From Aliishimia sp963922415 (GTDB lineage: Bacteria > Pseudomonadota > Alphaproteobacteria > Rhodobacterales > Rhodobacteraceae), in NCBI GenBank assembly GCA_963922415.1, contig CAWUIP010000065.1, positions 1 through 18,377 of the forward strand: DNA of 18,377 nt, in the 5' to 3' direction. A program made the position numbers and the translations under genes. Below, one piece after another: positions 1 through 8,302 of the stretch; the stretch's first letter is position 1, and every line of letters begins with the position of its first letter. The notes below the pieces were generated by a model, which had not been told where the DNA came from, did not search any database, and saw only the letters and a program-made list of their open reading frames with translations.

Positions 1-39
1 CGTGCGCGCGGCACTGACAATGACAGCTTCGGTGGTCAT
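1..39 (-). CDS. fadA: Acetyl-CoA acyltransferase (thiolase), N-terminal fragment cut by window edge
   Basis: Only the first 13 codons are inside the window, reading MTTEAVIVSAART from an ATG at 39-37. This is the typical opening of thiolases (first beta strand, VSAART followed by P in the family), which cleave 3-ketoacyl-CoA to acetyl-CoA and a shortened acyl-CoA in beta-oxidation. A purine-rich AAGGAAGGA ribosome binding site sits just upstream, inside the 3' end of the preceding gene. The gene starts 4 bases after the stop of the fadB-like gene, so the two are almost certainly co-transcribed and translationally linked as a fadBA pair. The catalytic Cys and His lie beyond the edge and cannot be checked; a thiolase for another pathway (acetyl-CoA acetyltransferase) is possible from this fragment alone. 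Confidence 0.8.
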   Translation of the reverse strand, partial: MTTEAVIVSAART

Positions 40-43
40 GGTG

Positions 44-2137
44 TTATCCTTCCTTGTTCAGATCGTCGAAGGTGCGGCCTTCGGACACGAGTTTTTGCAA
101 AAGCGGCGCAGGCGTCCAGAAGACGGGGTCCTCTTCAGCCCAGCGCTCGATATCGGCCAAGAGCCCGTTAAGCCCCTGCAAATCGGCCCATTTCAATGGG
201 CCACCCCAGTGGCGGGGGAAGCCGTAGCCAAAGAGGAGCGTCATATCCACGTCCAAGGGCCGCCGCGCGATCCCGTCGCCCACCACTTTGGCGGCTTCGT
301 TGACCATCGCGGCCATATATTTGCGGACGATGTCGTCGTGGCCAAAGGGCTTTGCCGTGATGCCCAAAGCGTCTCGTTCCGCCGCGATAAAGTCTGAGAC
401 AGCCGGATTGGGCGCGCGGGACCGTTTGCCTGCGGCGTAGTCGTAATAGCCCATCCCCGTCTTTTGGCCGAACCAACCTTGTTCGCAGATCTTGTCGGGA
501 AAGCCCGCGACACGTGTGCCTTCGGGGTAGCCTTCCGCCGCTTTGCGCTTTCGGACGGCCCATCCAATGTCGAGCCCCGCGAGATCGGAGACCGCATAAG
601 GGCCCATCGCAAAGCCAAACTCTTCCAGCGCTGCGTCGATGTCGTAGGGGGACGCTCCATCCAAGATCATGTGATCTGCAGCTGTTCGGTAAGTGGCCAG
701 AATGCGATTGCCGATGAACCCGTCGCATACACCTGCCCGGACTGAGACTTTGCCCAGCCGCTTGCCCAGTGCAAAGCCCGCTGCGACCACTTCCGGCGCC
801 GTGGCGTCGGCGACCACGATCTCTAGAAGTTTCATCACATGGGCGGGTGAGAAGAAGTGCAGTCCAATCACGTCTGCGGGGCGCTGGGTAACAGCCGCAA
901 TCGCGTTGATATCCAGGTAAGACGTGTTCGTCGCCAAGATCGCTCCCGGCTTGCAGACCGCATCCAACTGTTCAAAAACGGCCTTCTTCACGCTCATCTC
1001 TTCGAACACGGCCTCGATCACCAAATCCGCCGTACCAAGATCGTCATAAGACGTTGTCAGCGTCAGCGCTTTGGTCGTGATCTCGTCAAACTGATCCTGG
1101 CTGATCTTGCCGCGCTTGAGCGCGCCAGACAGGTTGCCCTCAATCCGGCCACGCGCGGCTTCTGCCGCGTCTGCGTTCATCTCCAGAAGCTTGACAGGCA
1201 AGCCGGCCAAGAGCGCAGCCGTCGCAATCCCGGCACCCATGGTCCCGCCACCGATCACCGCGAGCGACTGCACCTCGCGCGCTGTCACACCCTTGAGTTC
1301 GGGCAAATTCGACACGGCACGTTCCGAAAAAAACGCATGGATCATACCCTGCCGCTGCGGGGTCTCCATCAACTCCATAAAGATCCGGCGTTCCTCGGCT
1401 ATGCCCTCGGCAAAGGGCTTTTCGACCGATGCCTGGATCGCACGCACCGACATAGCAGGCGAAATCTGCCCGCGCCCCTTCGCCAGAACCGCGTCATAGG
1501 CCGCGTCCCAATCCAAGGGATCCGGGCTGATCATCTCGCTGACCGCGCGCCGCCCCTTGCCTTCGTCCAACAGACGTTGCGCAAAGGTCAGCCCGTTCTC
1601 CAAAGGCGTGCCGTCTGCAAGCTCATCAATCAAACCCATCCGGTGCGCTTCAGCCGCGCCGACATGGCGACCCGAGGTGATCATCTCGATCGCGGCCTCT
1701 GCACTGGTGATGCGCGGCAAACGCTGTGTGCCGCCCGCGCCTGGGATCAGACCCAAATGCACCTCAGGCAACCCAACCTTCGCGCTTGGAACAGCCACGC
1801 GGTAATGCGCACCAAGCGCCACTTCCAGGCCGCCACCCAGAGACACGCCATGCATCGAGGCAACCACCGGCTTGGGGCAGGCCTCAATCCGGGTGCAAAG
1901 ATCTGGCAAAAAGGGTGCAAGTGGCGTTTTCCCGAATTCTTTGATATCCGCGCCAGCAAAAAACGCGCGTCCCGCGCCGATGATGACAACGGCTCTGATC
2001 CCGTCGTCAGCCTCTGCCTCGGTCAGGCAGTCCAAAAGACCTTGGCGCACGGCTTGGCTAAGGGCGTTTACTGGTGGGTTATCTGCTGTGACGACCCCAA
2101 TTTCGCCATGACGCGATAACGTAACGACTGACCCCAT
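44..2137 (-). CDS. fadB: Bifunctional enoyl-CoA hydratase / 3-hydroxyacyl-CoA dehydrogenase (FadB/FadJ type)
   Basis: A 697-residue multifunctional beta-oxidation enzyme that hydrates 2-enoyl-CoA and oxidises the resulting 3-hydroxyacyl-CoA with NAD. The N-terminal crotonase domain (about 1-190) shows the oxyanion-hole stretch AFFAGADIKEF (58-68), GGGLE with Glu105, and GLPEVHLGLIPGAGGTQRLP with Glu125; these two Glu are spaced 20 apart as in E. coli FadB. The dehydrogenase half has the nucleotide motif GGGTMGAGI (296-304) and the catalytic dyad His427 (GLHFFSP) and Glu439 (KLLEIV), followed by two C-terminal dehydrogenase repeats. The start is ATG at 2137-2135, chosen because GGGGAGG stands 8 bases upstream; an in-frame Met 20 codons earlier has no such site and gives a non-family extension. 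The next gene is a thiolase, so the pair should form a beta-oxidation complex. FadB and FadJ cannot be told apart here. Confidence 0.95.
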   Translation of the reverse strand: MGSVVTLSRHGEIGVVTADNPPVNALSQAVRQGLLDCLTEAEADDGIRAVVIIGAGRAFFAGADIKEFGKTPLAPFLPDLCTRIEACPKPVVASMHGVSLGGGLEVALGAHYRVAVPSAKVGLPEVHLGLIPGAGGTQRLPRITSAEAAIEMITSGRHVGAAEAHRMGLIDELADGTPLENGLTFAQRLLDEGKGRRAVSEMISPDPLDWDAAYDAVLAKGRGQISPAMSVRAIQASVEKPFAEGIAEERRIFMELMETPQRQGMIHAFFSERAVSNLPELKGVTAREVQSLAVIGGGTMGAGIATAALLAGLPVKLLEMNADAAEAARGRIEGNLSGALKRGKISQDQFDEITTKALTLTTSYDDLGTADLVIEAVFEEMSVKKAVFEQLDAVCKPGAILATNTSYLDINAIAAVTQRPADVIGLHFFSPAHVMKLLEIVVADATAPEVVAAGFALGKRLGKVSVRAGVCDGFIGNRILATYRTAADHMILDGASPYDIDAALEEFGFAMGPYAVSDLAGLDIGWAVRKRKAAEGYPEGTRVAGFPDKICEQGWFGQKTGMGYYDYAAGKRSRAPNPAVSDFIAAERDALGITAKPFGHDDIVRKYMAAMVNEAAKVVGDGIARRPLDVDMTLLFGYGFPRHWGGPLKWADLQGLNGLLADIERWAEEDPVFWTPAPLLQKLVSEGRTFDDLNKEG

Positions 2138-2310
2138 CAGGTAATCCTCCCCTAACGTTTCGCGTGTATTGTTACCCGTTCCACGCAGCACGCCCACTTT
2201 AACGCCGCGTCACATCACGTTTCCATCGCTTCTATAGACGTAGGTCACGGAATCGGTTTGACTGCGGTGGTAACAACGGTGACCGAACACCGACGAACGG
2301 ACAACGGGGA
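2138..2310. promoter_or_regulatory. Divergent intergenic region between fadB and the first ABC importer operon
   Basis: These 173 bases must hold the start signals for both fadB (minus) and the importer operon (plus). Visible elements are the octamer TCTATAGA at 2231-2238, which could be a -10 element but has no fitting -35 in either direction; TTGACT at 2258-2263, which could be a plus-strand -35 but has a poor -10 at the right distance; and the pentamer CGGTG repeated at 2265-2269 and 2277-2281, with its complement CACCG at 2288-2292, so the second copy can pair with the third. No operator can be named. The repeat spacing of 12 bases is only suggestive of a regulator site. Confidence 0.35.
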
Positions 2311-4074
2311 ATGACAGCACTTCTGTCGGTTGAAAATCTGCGGATTGGCTTTGGCACGTCTGGCGACGTGGTGAGCAACGTATCCTTTTCCCTGGAGCCG
2401 GGCGGAACGTTAGCACTCGTGGGTGAAAGTGGCTCTGGCAAGACCCTGACCTGTCGGTCGGTTCTGCGCATTTTGCCGGGCAGCGCGCAAATTCGCGGGG
2501 GGCGGATCCTGTACGGCCCTGACCAAAAGGATTTGCTGAAACTGCCCGCGCGCAAGATGCGCGATGTACGCGGCGATCGGGTGTCCATGATCTTCCAGGA
2601 ACCCATGCGGTCGCTCTCGCCCTTGCACCGGATCGGCAATCAAGTCGCCGAGGTTCTCAAAATTCACAAAGGCCTCTCGGTCGACGCTGCCAAACAACGG
2701 GTCTTCGAGACATTCGAACAAGTGGGCTTTCCCGATGTGGAGCGCGCGTTTCGCTCCTATCCTTTCGAGATGTCGGGGGGGATGCGCCAGCGGGCGATGA
2801 TCGCGATGGCGATGGTATCGAAGCCCGATCTGCTGATCGCGGACGAGCCAACCACAGCACTTGACGTGACGACGCAGGCCCAAGTGCTGGGCCTGATCAA
2901 GGATTTGCAAAAAGAGACAGGCATGGGCCTGATCCTGGTCACGCATGATCTGGGCGTGGTCGCAAACATGGCCGAAACGGTGGTGGTGATGCGCAAGGGC
3001 CGCGTGATGGAGGCCGGGCCCGCGGCGCCAGTTTTGACCGCGCCTGCGCATGGCTATACCAAAAAGCTGCTAGCTGCAGCGCCGATGATCCCGGACGTGG
3101 CTGTTCCCGCACAGCCAATGTCAGAAGACGACATTATTCTAGAGCTCAAAGACGTCACGAAAACGTTCACTCTGCGGGCGTCTGGGTGGCGCGCGCCCAA
3201 GCAAGTGGCGGCCTGCCAAGGCGTCAACCTGGTCCTACCGCGCGGCAAAACACTGGCCATCGTGGGCGAAAGCGGGTCCGGAAAAACCACAGCGGCACGG
3301 ATTGCCCTCGCAGCCGAAATGGCAGACCCTGGGGCAGAGGTTTGGTTTCGACCGAAGACCGGCGCTGAACCGGTTGCCGTTCACGCCATGCACAAAGAAG
3401 AGCGAGTGGCCTTTCAGCGGCAAGCGCAAATGGTTTTTCAGGACCCCTACTCGTCGCTCAGCCCCCGCATGCGGATCCGCGAAGCGTTGACGGAGCCTAT
3501 GGAAATCCACGGGATCGGCACCATGGCCGAACGCCGCGAAAAAGCCGCCGCCATGTTGAAACTGGTCGGGCTCGATCCTGCGATGCTGGGCCGATATCCC
3601 CATGCCTTCTCTGGTGGTCAGCGCCAACGTCTGTCGATCGCGCGCGCGCTCACGCTTGATCCCGTGTTGCTGGTTTGCGACGAACCCACATCGGCGCTGG
3701 ATGTGTCCGTGCAAGAGCAGGTTCTCACACTGCTAGAAGACATCCGCGATCAAGCCGGGCTCTCCTATCTCTTTATCAGCCATGACCTGGCCGTTGTGGC
3801 GCGCCTTGCGGACGAAGTCGCCGTGATGCGCCAGGGCTTTATCGTCGAACAAGCCCCGCCCGAGACACTGTTTTACAACCCCAAACACCCCTACACCCGC
3901 GCGTTAATCGCTGCACAACCAGAACCCGATATTCATCGCCCCATTGATCTGGCGGAAGTATCCTTGGGTGCGGGAGATCCGGGCGGCTGGGAAGACATGT
4001 TCCGCTTTGAAGGCCCAACGCCACCGGCGCTGCAAGAAGTGGGACCCGGACATAAGGTACGTTGCCATGTATAA
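2311..4074 (+). CDS. Peptide-type ABC importer, fused double ATP-binding protein
   Basis: A 587-residue cytoplasmic protein with two complete nucleotide-binding domains in tandem, the energising subunit of the importer encoded by the next three genes. Domain 1 has Walker A GESGSGKT (38-45), signature MSGGM (154-158), Walker B LIADEP and the switch His in VTHDLG (about 212). Domain 2 has Walker A GESGSGKT (319-326), signature FSGGQ (433-437), Walker B LLVCDEP and ISHDLA. Each domain ends with the HPYT/HGYT-type segment and the second continues into an oligopeptide/dipeptide-transporter C-terminal region. The domain 1 signature departs from LSGGQ at its first and last residue. The start is ATG 2311, with only a weak GGA nine bases upstream. 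It overlaps the next gene by 8 bases. The fused layout is shared with YejF, DdpDF-like and Opp/Dpp systems; the substrate cannot be inferred. Confidence 0.9.
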   Translation: MTALLSVENLRIGFGTSGDVVSNVSFSLEPGGTLALVGESGSGKTLTCRSVLRILPGSAQIRGGRILYGPDQKDLLKLPARKMRDVRGDRVSMIFQEPMRSLSPLHRIGNQVAEVLKIHKGLSVDAAKQRVFETFEQVGFPDVERAFRSYPFEMSGGMRQRAMIAMAMVSKPDLLIADEPTTALDVTTQAQVLGLIKDLQKETGMGLILVTHDLGVVANMAETVVVMRKGRVMEAGPAAPVLTAPAHGYTKKLLAAAPMIPDVAVPAQPMSEDDIILELKDVTKTFTLRASGWRAPKQVAACQGVNLVLPRGKTLAIVGESGSGKTTAARIALAAEMADPGAEVWFRPKTGAEPVAVHAMHKEERVAFQRQAQMVFQDPYSSLSPRMRIREALTEPMEIHGIGTMAERREKAAAMLKLVGLDPAMLGRYPHAFSGGQRQRLSIARALTLDPVLLVCDEPTSALDVSVQEQVLTLLEDIRDQAGLSYLFISHDLAVVARLADEVAVMRQGFIVEQAPPETLFYNPKHPYTRALIAAQPEPDIHRPIDLAEVSLGAGDPGGWEDMFRFEGPTPPALQEVGPGHKVRCHV

Positions 4075-6040
4075 GTCAAAAGTTCAGTCCAAGGCGCAGG
4101 TCGCCCGCCATAATAGGTCCCTTGCGCTCTGGTCGATGCTCGCACTTGCGTTGATTTTAGCGCTTTGGGCTGCAGCGGCCTCTGCGGTCGAGATTACGGA
4201 AAGCGACTTTTGGAAAGACGAGGTAGATGCGGGCAGCCTCGCTCCGGTCGCGGACCGCATTCCCGAAGAGCCTTTGGTCGTCAACTTGGCACAAAAGGGC
4301 CGTCAGCCCGGCCAACACGGCGGCACGTTGCGCACCATGGTCACACGCGCAAAGGATGTGCGCCAAATGGTGGTCTACGGCTACGCGCGTCTGGTCGGCT
4401 ACGATTCTGAGTACCAGTTGCGCCCAGACATCCTCAAAGACATTCAGATTGAGGAAGGGCGCATTTTCACACTAACATTGCGCAAGGGCCATAAATGGTC
4501 AGACGGCGCGCCCTTTACCTCGGCAGACTTCCGCTATTGGTGGGAAGACGTCGCCAACAACCCCGATCTGTCCCCCGCTGGCCCGCCGACCTTCACCCGT
4601 GTAAACGGCAAATTGCCAAAAGTGACCTTTCCCGACGAGGTCACCGTGCGATTTGAGTGGGACGAACCACACACATCCTTCCTGCAGCTCCTCGCCCAAG
4701 CGCGTCCCCCGTTCATCTTCCGCCCCGCGCATTATCTAAAGCAGTTTCATAAGACCTACGCCGACAAGGAAGTACTGGCAGCGCATATCAAAAAGAAGCG
4801 CGTGAACTCTTGGGCCGCGCTGCACAATAAGTACGACAATATGTACAAAAACGACAATCCGTCGCTGCCCACCCTGCAGCCTTGGATGTCTGCGACGGCC
4901 GAGACGAAGGCGACCCGCTACCTCTTCGTGCGCAACCCCTTCTACCACCGCATTGACGAGTTGGGACAACAGTTGCCCTACATCGACGTGGTCGAGATGA
5001 CAGTGGTCGGCAACGGCTTGGTTGCGGCAAAGTCAAATGCAGGACAAGCTGATTTACAGGCACGCGGGCTAGACTTCCGCAATGTTTCGATCCTGAAGAA
5101 GGGCGAAGCGGATGGTGCGGACTATACCACACGCCTGTGGTCCAATGGTGCGGCCAGCCAGATCGCAATCTATCCGAACTTGAACTTCAACGACCCCGTC
5201 TGGCGCGAGGTTATTCGTGACCCGCGGTTCCGTCGCGCCCTGTCGATGGGCATCGACCGCCGCATGATCAACCGCGCGCTTTACTTCGGCATGGCGCGCG
5301 AAGGCGGCATGACAGCTCTCTCGCGCTCGCCACTTTTTGACCCGCAGCTTGGAAGCAAATGGTCGCTTTATGATCCTGGACGGGCAAACAAGCTTTTGGA
5401 CGAAATGGGGCTGACGGAACGGGACCGCCGAGGTTACCGCTTGCTGCCCGATGGGCGCCCAATGGAGTATGTTGTCGAAACTGCCGGAGAGCGCCAGGAA
5501 GTAGAAAACGCGCTTGCCATCATTACCGATACGTGGCGCGACATTGGAGTTAAGCTCGTCATGCGCCCGCTGGACCGTGACATCCTGCGCAACCGGGTGT
5601 TTTCCGGTGTGACAATGGCCTCCGTTTGGTTCGGTTGGAACGATGGCCTACCAACGGCCAAGACCCCGCCCACCTATGTCGCCCCGATGCAGCAAGAGTT
5701 CCTAAGCTGGCCGAAATGGGGCCAGTACCACCAAACAGGCGGCCAAGCGGGTGAACCCGTGGATATGCGGCCAGCCAAACGGCTGATGGAGCTCCACAAA
5801 GAGTGGCAGCGCACGCGATCGCACGAAAAACGCCACGAGATTTGGCGGGAAATGCTGGCGATCCATGCAAACGAACAGTTCGCCATTGGCATTCTATCCG
5901 AAGCGCCGCAACCGGTTGTGGTATCCAACCGGCTGCGCAACGTGCCCGAAGACGGCAACTGGGCCTGGGATCCCGGTGCGCATTTCGGCATTCACCGGAT
6001 TGACGAGTTCTGGTTTGCCGACGGCGGGAGCAATTCGTGA
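4067..6040 (+). CDS. Periplasmic substrate-binding protein of the ABC importer (family 5 type)
   Basis: A 657-residue exported solute-binding protein, long for the family but in the range of peptide/oligomer binding proteins. The N-terminus has a basic region (residues 1-18) and a hydrophobic core (about 19-38) ending in AASA before VE, a good signal peptidase I site at 40/41; there is no lipobox Cys. The mature part has family features: an early GGTLR segment, the ladder LRKGHKWSDGAPFTSADF, and RRALSMGIDR in the central region. The start is ATG 4067, which overlaps the stop of the ATPase gene by 8 bases and has AAGG 9 bases upstream; a longer in-frame reading from 3944 lies inside the ATPase gene and would bury the signal peptide. 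Its stop overlaps the GTG of the permease gene. It should deliver ligand to the two permeases downstream; the ligand is unknown. Confidence 0.9.
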   Translation: MYKSKVQSKAQVARHNRSLALWSMLALALILALWAAAASAVEITESDFWKDEVDAGSLAPVADRIPEEPLVVNLAQKGRQPGQHGGTLRTMVTRAKDVRQMVVYGYARLVGYDSEYQLRPDILKDIQIEEGRIFTLTLRKGHKWSDGAPFTSADFRYWWEDVANNPDLSPAGPPTFTRVNGKLPKVTFPDEVTVRFEWDEPHTSFLQLLAQARPPFIFRPAHYLKQFHKTYADKEVLAAHIKKKRVNSWAALHNKYDNMYKNDNPSLPTLQPWMSATAETKATRYLFVRNPFYHRIDELGQQLPYIDVVEMTVVGNGLVAAKSNAGQADLQARGLDFRNVSILKKGEADGADYTTRLWSNGAASQIAIYPNLNFNDPVWREVIRDPRFRRALSMGIDRRMINRALYFGMAREGGMTALSRSPLFDPQLGSKWSLYDPGRANKLLDEMGLTERDRRGYRLLPDGRPMEYVVETAGERQEVENALAIITDTWRDIGVKLVMRPLDRDILRNRVFSGVTMASVWFGWNDGLPTAKTPPTYVAPMQQEFLSWPKWGQYHQTGGQAGEPVDMRPAKRLMELHKEWQRTRSHEKRHEIWREMLAIHANEQFAIGILSEAPQPVVVSNRLRNVPEDGNWAWDPGAHFGIHRIDEFWFADGGSNS

Positions 6041-7059
6041 TTTTCATTCGCTATGCGGCGTATCGTTTCATAACGATGCTGCTGACTTTGGTTGTCGTTT
6101 CGGTGCTGGTGTTTATCATCATCAACCTGCCGCCCGGCGATTACCTGTCGAACCAAATCGCCGAACTGCGTGCCACGGGGCAGGCAGAGGGCGTGGCCAA
6201 GGCGGAATTCCTACGCAAAGAGTACGCGCTCGACCGCCCGCTTTGGCAGCAATACTTGATCTGGACAGGGTTCATACCCGGACCGCAGGGATTTTCCGGG
6301 CTGATACAGGGCAACTTCGGCTGGTCGTTTGAGTTTGATCAGCCCGTCGCCGAAATTGTAGGTGACGCGCTGTGGCTGACGGTTCTGGTGAACCTTGCAG
6401 CGGTCCTCTTCGTCTATCTTGTTGCCCTTCCTTTGGGCGTAATTGCGGCGGCCAAGTCCGAGACTTGGGTCGACTACACAGCAGCCTTTGTTGGCTATAT
6501 CGGTCTGGCCACACCTAACTTCTTGCTGGCGCTGATCCTGTTTTACTATGGACACAAGTACTTTGGACTGCCCATTGGCGGGTTGATGGACCCGGTCTAT
6601 GAAGGCGAGCCATTGTCATGGGACAAGGTGAAGTCAGTTCTGCTCCACCTGATCGTTCCGACCTTTGTTATTGGCACGTCTGGTGCGGCCGCCATGATGC
6701 AGCGGTTGCGCGCGAATATGCTGGACGAGTTGGGCAAGCCCTATGTGGAAACCGCCATCGCCAAGGGCCTCACACCATCGCGGATGCTCACGAAGTATCC
6801 GCTGCGGATGGCCTTTAACCCCTTTGTCGCCGACATCGGAAACTTGCTGCCCGCCATGGTGTCAGGCTCGGTCCTGGTGTCGGTTGTCCTGGGCTTGCAA
6901 ACCATCGGGCCCGACCTTTTGACAGCGCTCAAGACCCAAGACCAGTTCCTGTCGGCCTTTATCTTGATGTTCGTGGCGTTGCTGACGCTGATCGGCACGA
7001 TGATCTCTGACCTTCTGTTGGTCCTTCTTGACCCCCGCATTCGGTACGGAGGGCGCTGA
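6037..7059 (+). CDS. ABC importer permease, DppB/OppB/YejB-like
   Basis: A 340-residue inner-membrane permease. It begins with the typical YAAYRFITMLLTLVVVSVLVF first helix, then a periplasmic loop (about 35-108) and at least five more hydrophobic segments (near 112-140, 148-172, 202-220, 270-292, 305-332). The cytoplasmic coupling loop that contacts the ATPase is at about 235-258 (PYVETAIAKGLTPSRM), and the protein ends with LDPRIRYGG, the usual ending of the B-type subunit. The start is GTG 6037, sharing four bases with the TGA of the binding-protein gene, with GGGAG 6 bases upstream. It pairs with the following permease to form the channel. Confidence 0.92.
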   Translation: MIFIRYAAYRFITMLLTLVVVSVLVFIIINLPPGDYLSNQIAELRATGQAEGVAKAEFLRKEYALDRPLWQQYLIWTGFIPGPQGFSGLIQGNFGWSFEFDQPVAEIVGDALWLTVLVNLAAVLFVYLVALPLGVIAAAKSETWVDYTAAFVGYIGLATPNFLLALILFYYGHKYFGLPIGGLMDPVYEGEPLSWDKVKSVLLHLIVPTFVIGTSGAAAMMQRLRANMLDELGKPYVETAIAKGLTPSRMLTKYPLRMAFNPFVADIGNLLPAMVSGSVLVSVVLGLQTIGPDLLTALKTQDQFLSAFILMFVALLTLIGTMISDLLLVLLDPRIRYGGR

Positions 7060-7061
7060 GG

Positions 7062-8216
7062 ATGGCCATGCTTCCCGACGGTCGCTATGTCGACGACGCC
7101 CCCTATGACGAAGAGGAAAACCTCTCGGCCATCGAACGCGCCGACATGGACGCCCCTTCATCCGTCCTGATTTGGCGCAAGTTCAAACGGCACCGGCTTG
7201 GACTGATCTCGGGCATCTTTCTGCTCTTCTGTTATCTCATCCTGCCCATCGCTGGATTTATCGCCCCTTACGGCGCGAACGAGCGGAACGCAGATCACCT
7301 CTACGCCCCACCCCAAGGCATTCACCTGTTCCATGAAGGCAGTTTTATGGGCCCCTTCGTCTACCCGATTGAGGGCAAGCCCGACCTCGAAAAATTCCAA
7401 TGGGTGTACGAGGAAGACCGATCCACGCCGCGCCCCTTACAGTGGTTCTGCAGCGGCGCAGAGTACCGTCTCTTTGGCCTGATCCCGTCGCAAACGCATC
7501 TGTTTTGCGCGCCCGAAGGCGCCACGATCTTCCTCTGGGGCGCCGACCGACTGGGGCGCGATGTCTTCTCGCGCATCCTATACGGTGCGCAACTGTCGCT
7601 GACCGTTGGCATCATCGGCATCTCGGTGAGCTTCCTTCTGGGCATCGGTTTTGGCTCCATCGCAGGTTACTTTGGCGGCTGGGTCGACTGGATCGTCAAC
7701 CGCACCATCGAAGTTCTGCGCAGCTTGCCCGAACTGCCGCTTTGGTTGGCCCTTTCCGCCGCCGTCCCGTCAAATTGGGGGCCCGTGGCCGTGTTCTTTA
7801 TCATCTCGGTCATCTTAGGCATCTTGGATTGGCCGGGATTGGCCCGCGCCGTGCGATCTAAATTCCTCGCATTGCGCGAGGAAGAATATGTGCGCGCGGC
7901 AGAGATGATGGGCGCAAAGCCCGGACGCGTGATCCGAAGGCACCTACTGCCCAACTTCTCGTCCCACCTTATCGCCTCGGCCACGCTGTCGATCCCTGCG
8001 ATGATCCTGGGCGAAACTGCGCTGAGCTTCCTTGGCCTTGGCCTGCGCGCGCCCGCCGTGAGCTGGGGCGTGATGCTGAACGACGCGCAAAACCTCGCCT
8101 CCATCGAGATCTACCCCTGGACCGCGATCCCGATGCTGCCGATCATCGTGGTCGTCTTGGCGTTCAACTTCCTGGGCGACGGCCTGCGCGACAGTCTGGA
8201 TCCGTACAAGAGTTAG
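7062..8216 (+). CDS. ABC importer permease, DppC/OppC/YejE-like, with long periplasmic insert
   Basis: A 384-residue inner-membrane permease, the second channel subunit. A cytoplasmic N-terminus (1-45) leads to helix 1 (about 47-68), then an unusually long periplasmic segment (about 70-170) before the core. Within it lie Cys130 (WFCSG) and Cys149 (LFCAP), well placed for a disulfide. The conserved LWGADRLGRDVFSRILYGAQ entry to the core is at 158-177, the EAA coupling loop at 275-298 (EYVRAAEMMGAKPGRVIRRH, then LLPN), and LSFLGLGLRAPAVSWG at 321-336. It ends GDGLRDSLDPYKS as usual for C-type subunits. ATG 7062 is taken as start; a second ATG at 7068 has a better-spaced GAGGA and may be the true one. 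It is the last gene of the operon. Confidence 0.92.
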   Translation: MAMLPDGRYVDDAPYDEEENLSAIERADMDAPSSVLIWRKFKRHRLGLISGIFLLFCYLILPIAGFIAPYGANERNADHLYAPPQGIHLFHEGSFMGPFVYPIEGKPDLEKFQWVYEEDRSTPRPLQWFCSGAEYRLFGLIPSQTHLFCAPEGATIFLWGADRLGRDVFSRILYGAQLSLTVGIIGISVSFLLGIGFGSIAGYFGGWVDWIVNRTIEVLRSLPELPLWLALSAAVPSNWGPVAVFFIISVILGILDWPGLARAVRSKFLALREEEYVRAAEMMGAKPGRVIRRHLLPNFSSHLIASATLSIPAMILGETALSFLGLGLRAPAVSWGVMLNDAQNLASIEIYPWTAIPMLPIIVVVLAFNFLGDGLRDSLDPYKS

Positions 8217-8302
8217 ATGGGTTGTCTTTGGCGTGCTCGGCTCCGGCAGTACACGCGGGTGTTAGGCCCATACCATAGTACCGATCGGGCAACCGCGCAG
8301 TC
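8217..8302. other. Short gap after the first ABC importer operon
   Basis: These 86 bases separate the last permease gene from the unrecognised gene on the same strand. I see no strong GC hairpin with a T run, so no intrinsic terminator can be assigned, and no clear promoter or ribosome site before 8303. Read-through from the ABC operon is therefore possible. Confidence 0.3.

Noticed and set aside
857..2119. 420-codon plus-strand open frame opposite fadB
   Set aside because: It is antisense to a gene with complete catalytic motifs; its Arg/His/Gln-rich composition is typical of a high-GC shadow frame.
3944..4066. N-terminal extension of the binding protein
   Set aside because: It would put the signal peptide at an internal position and lies wholly inside the ATPase gene.
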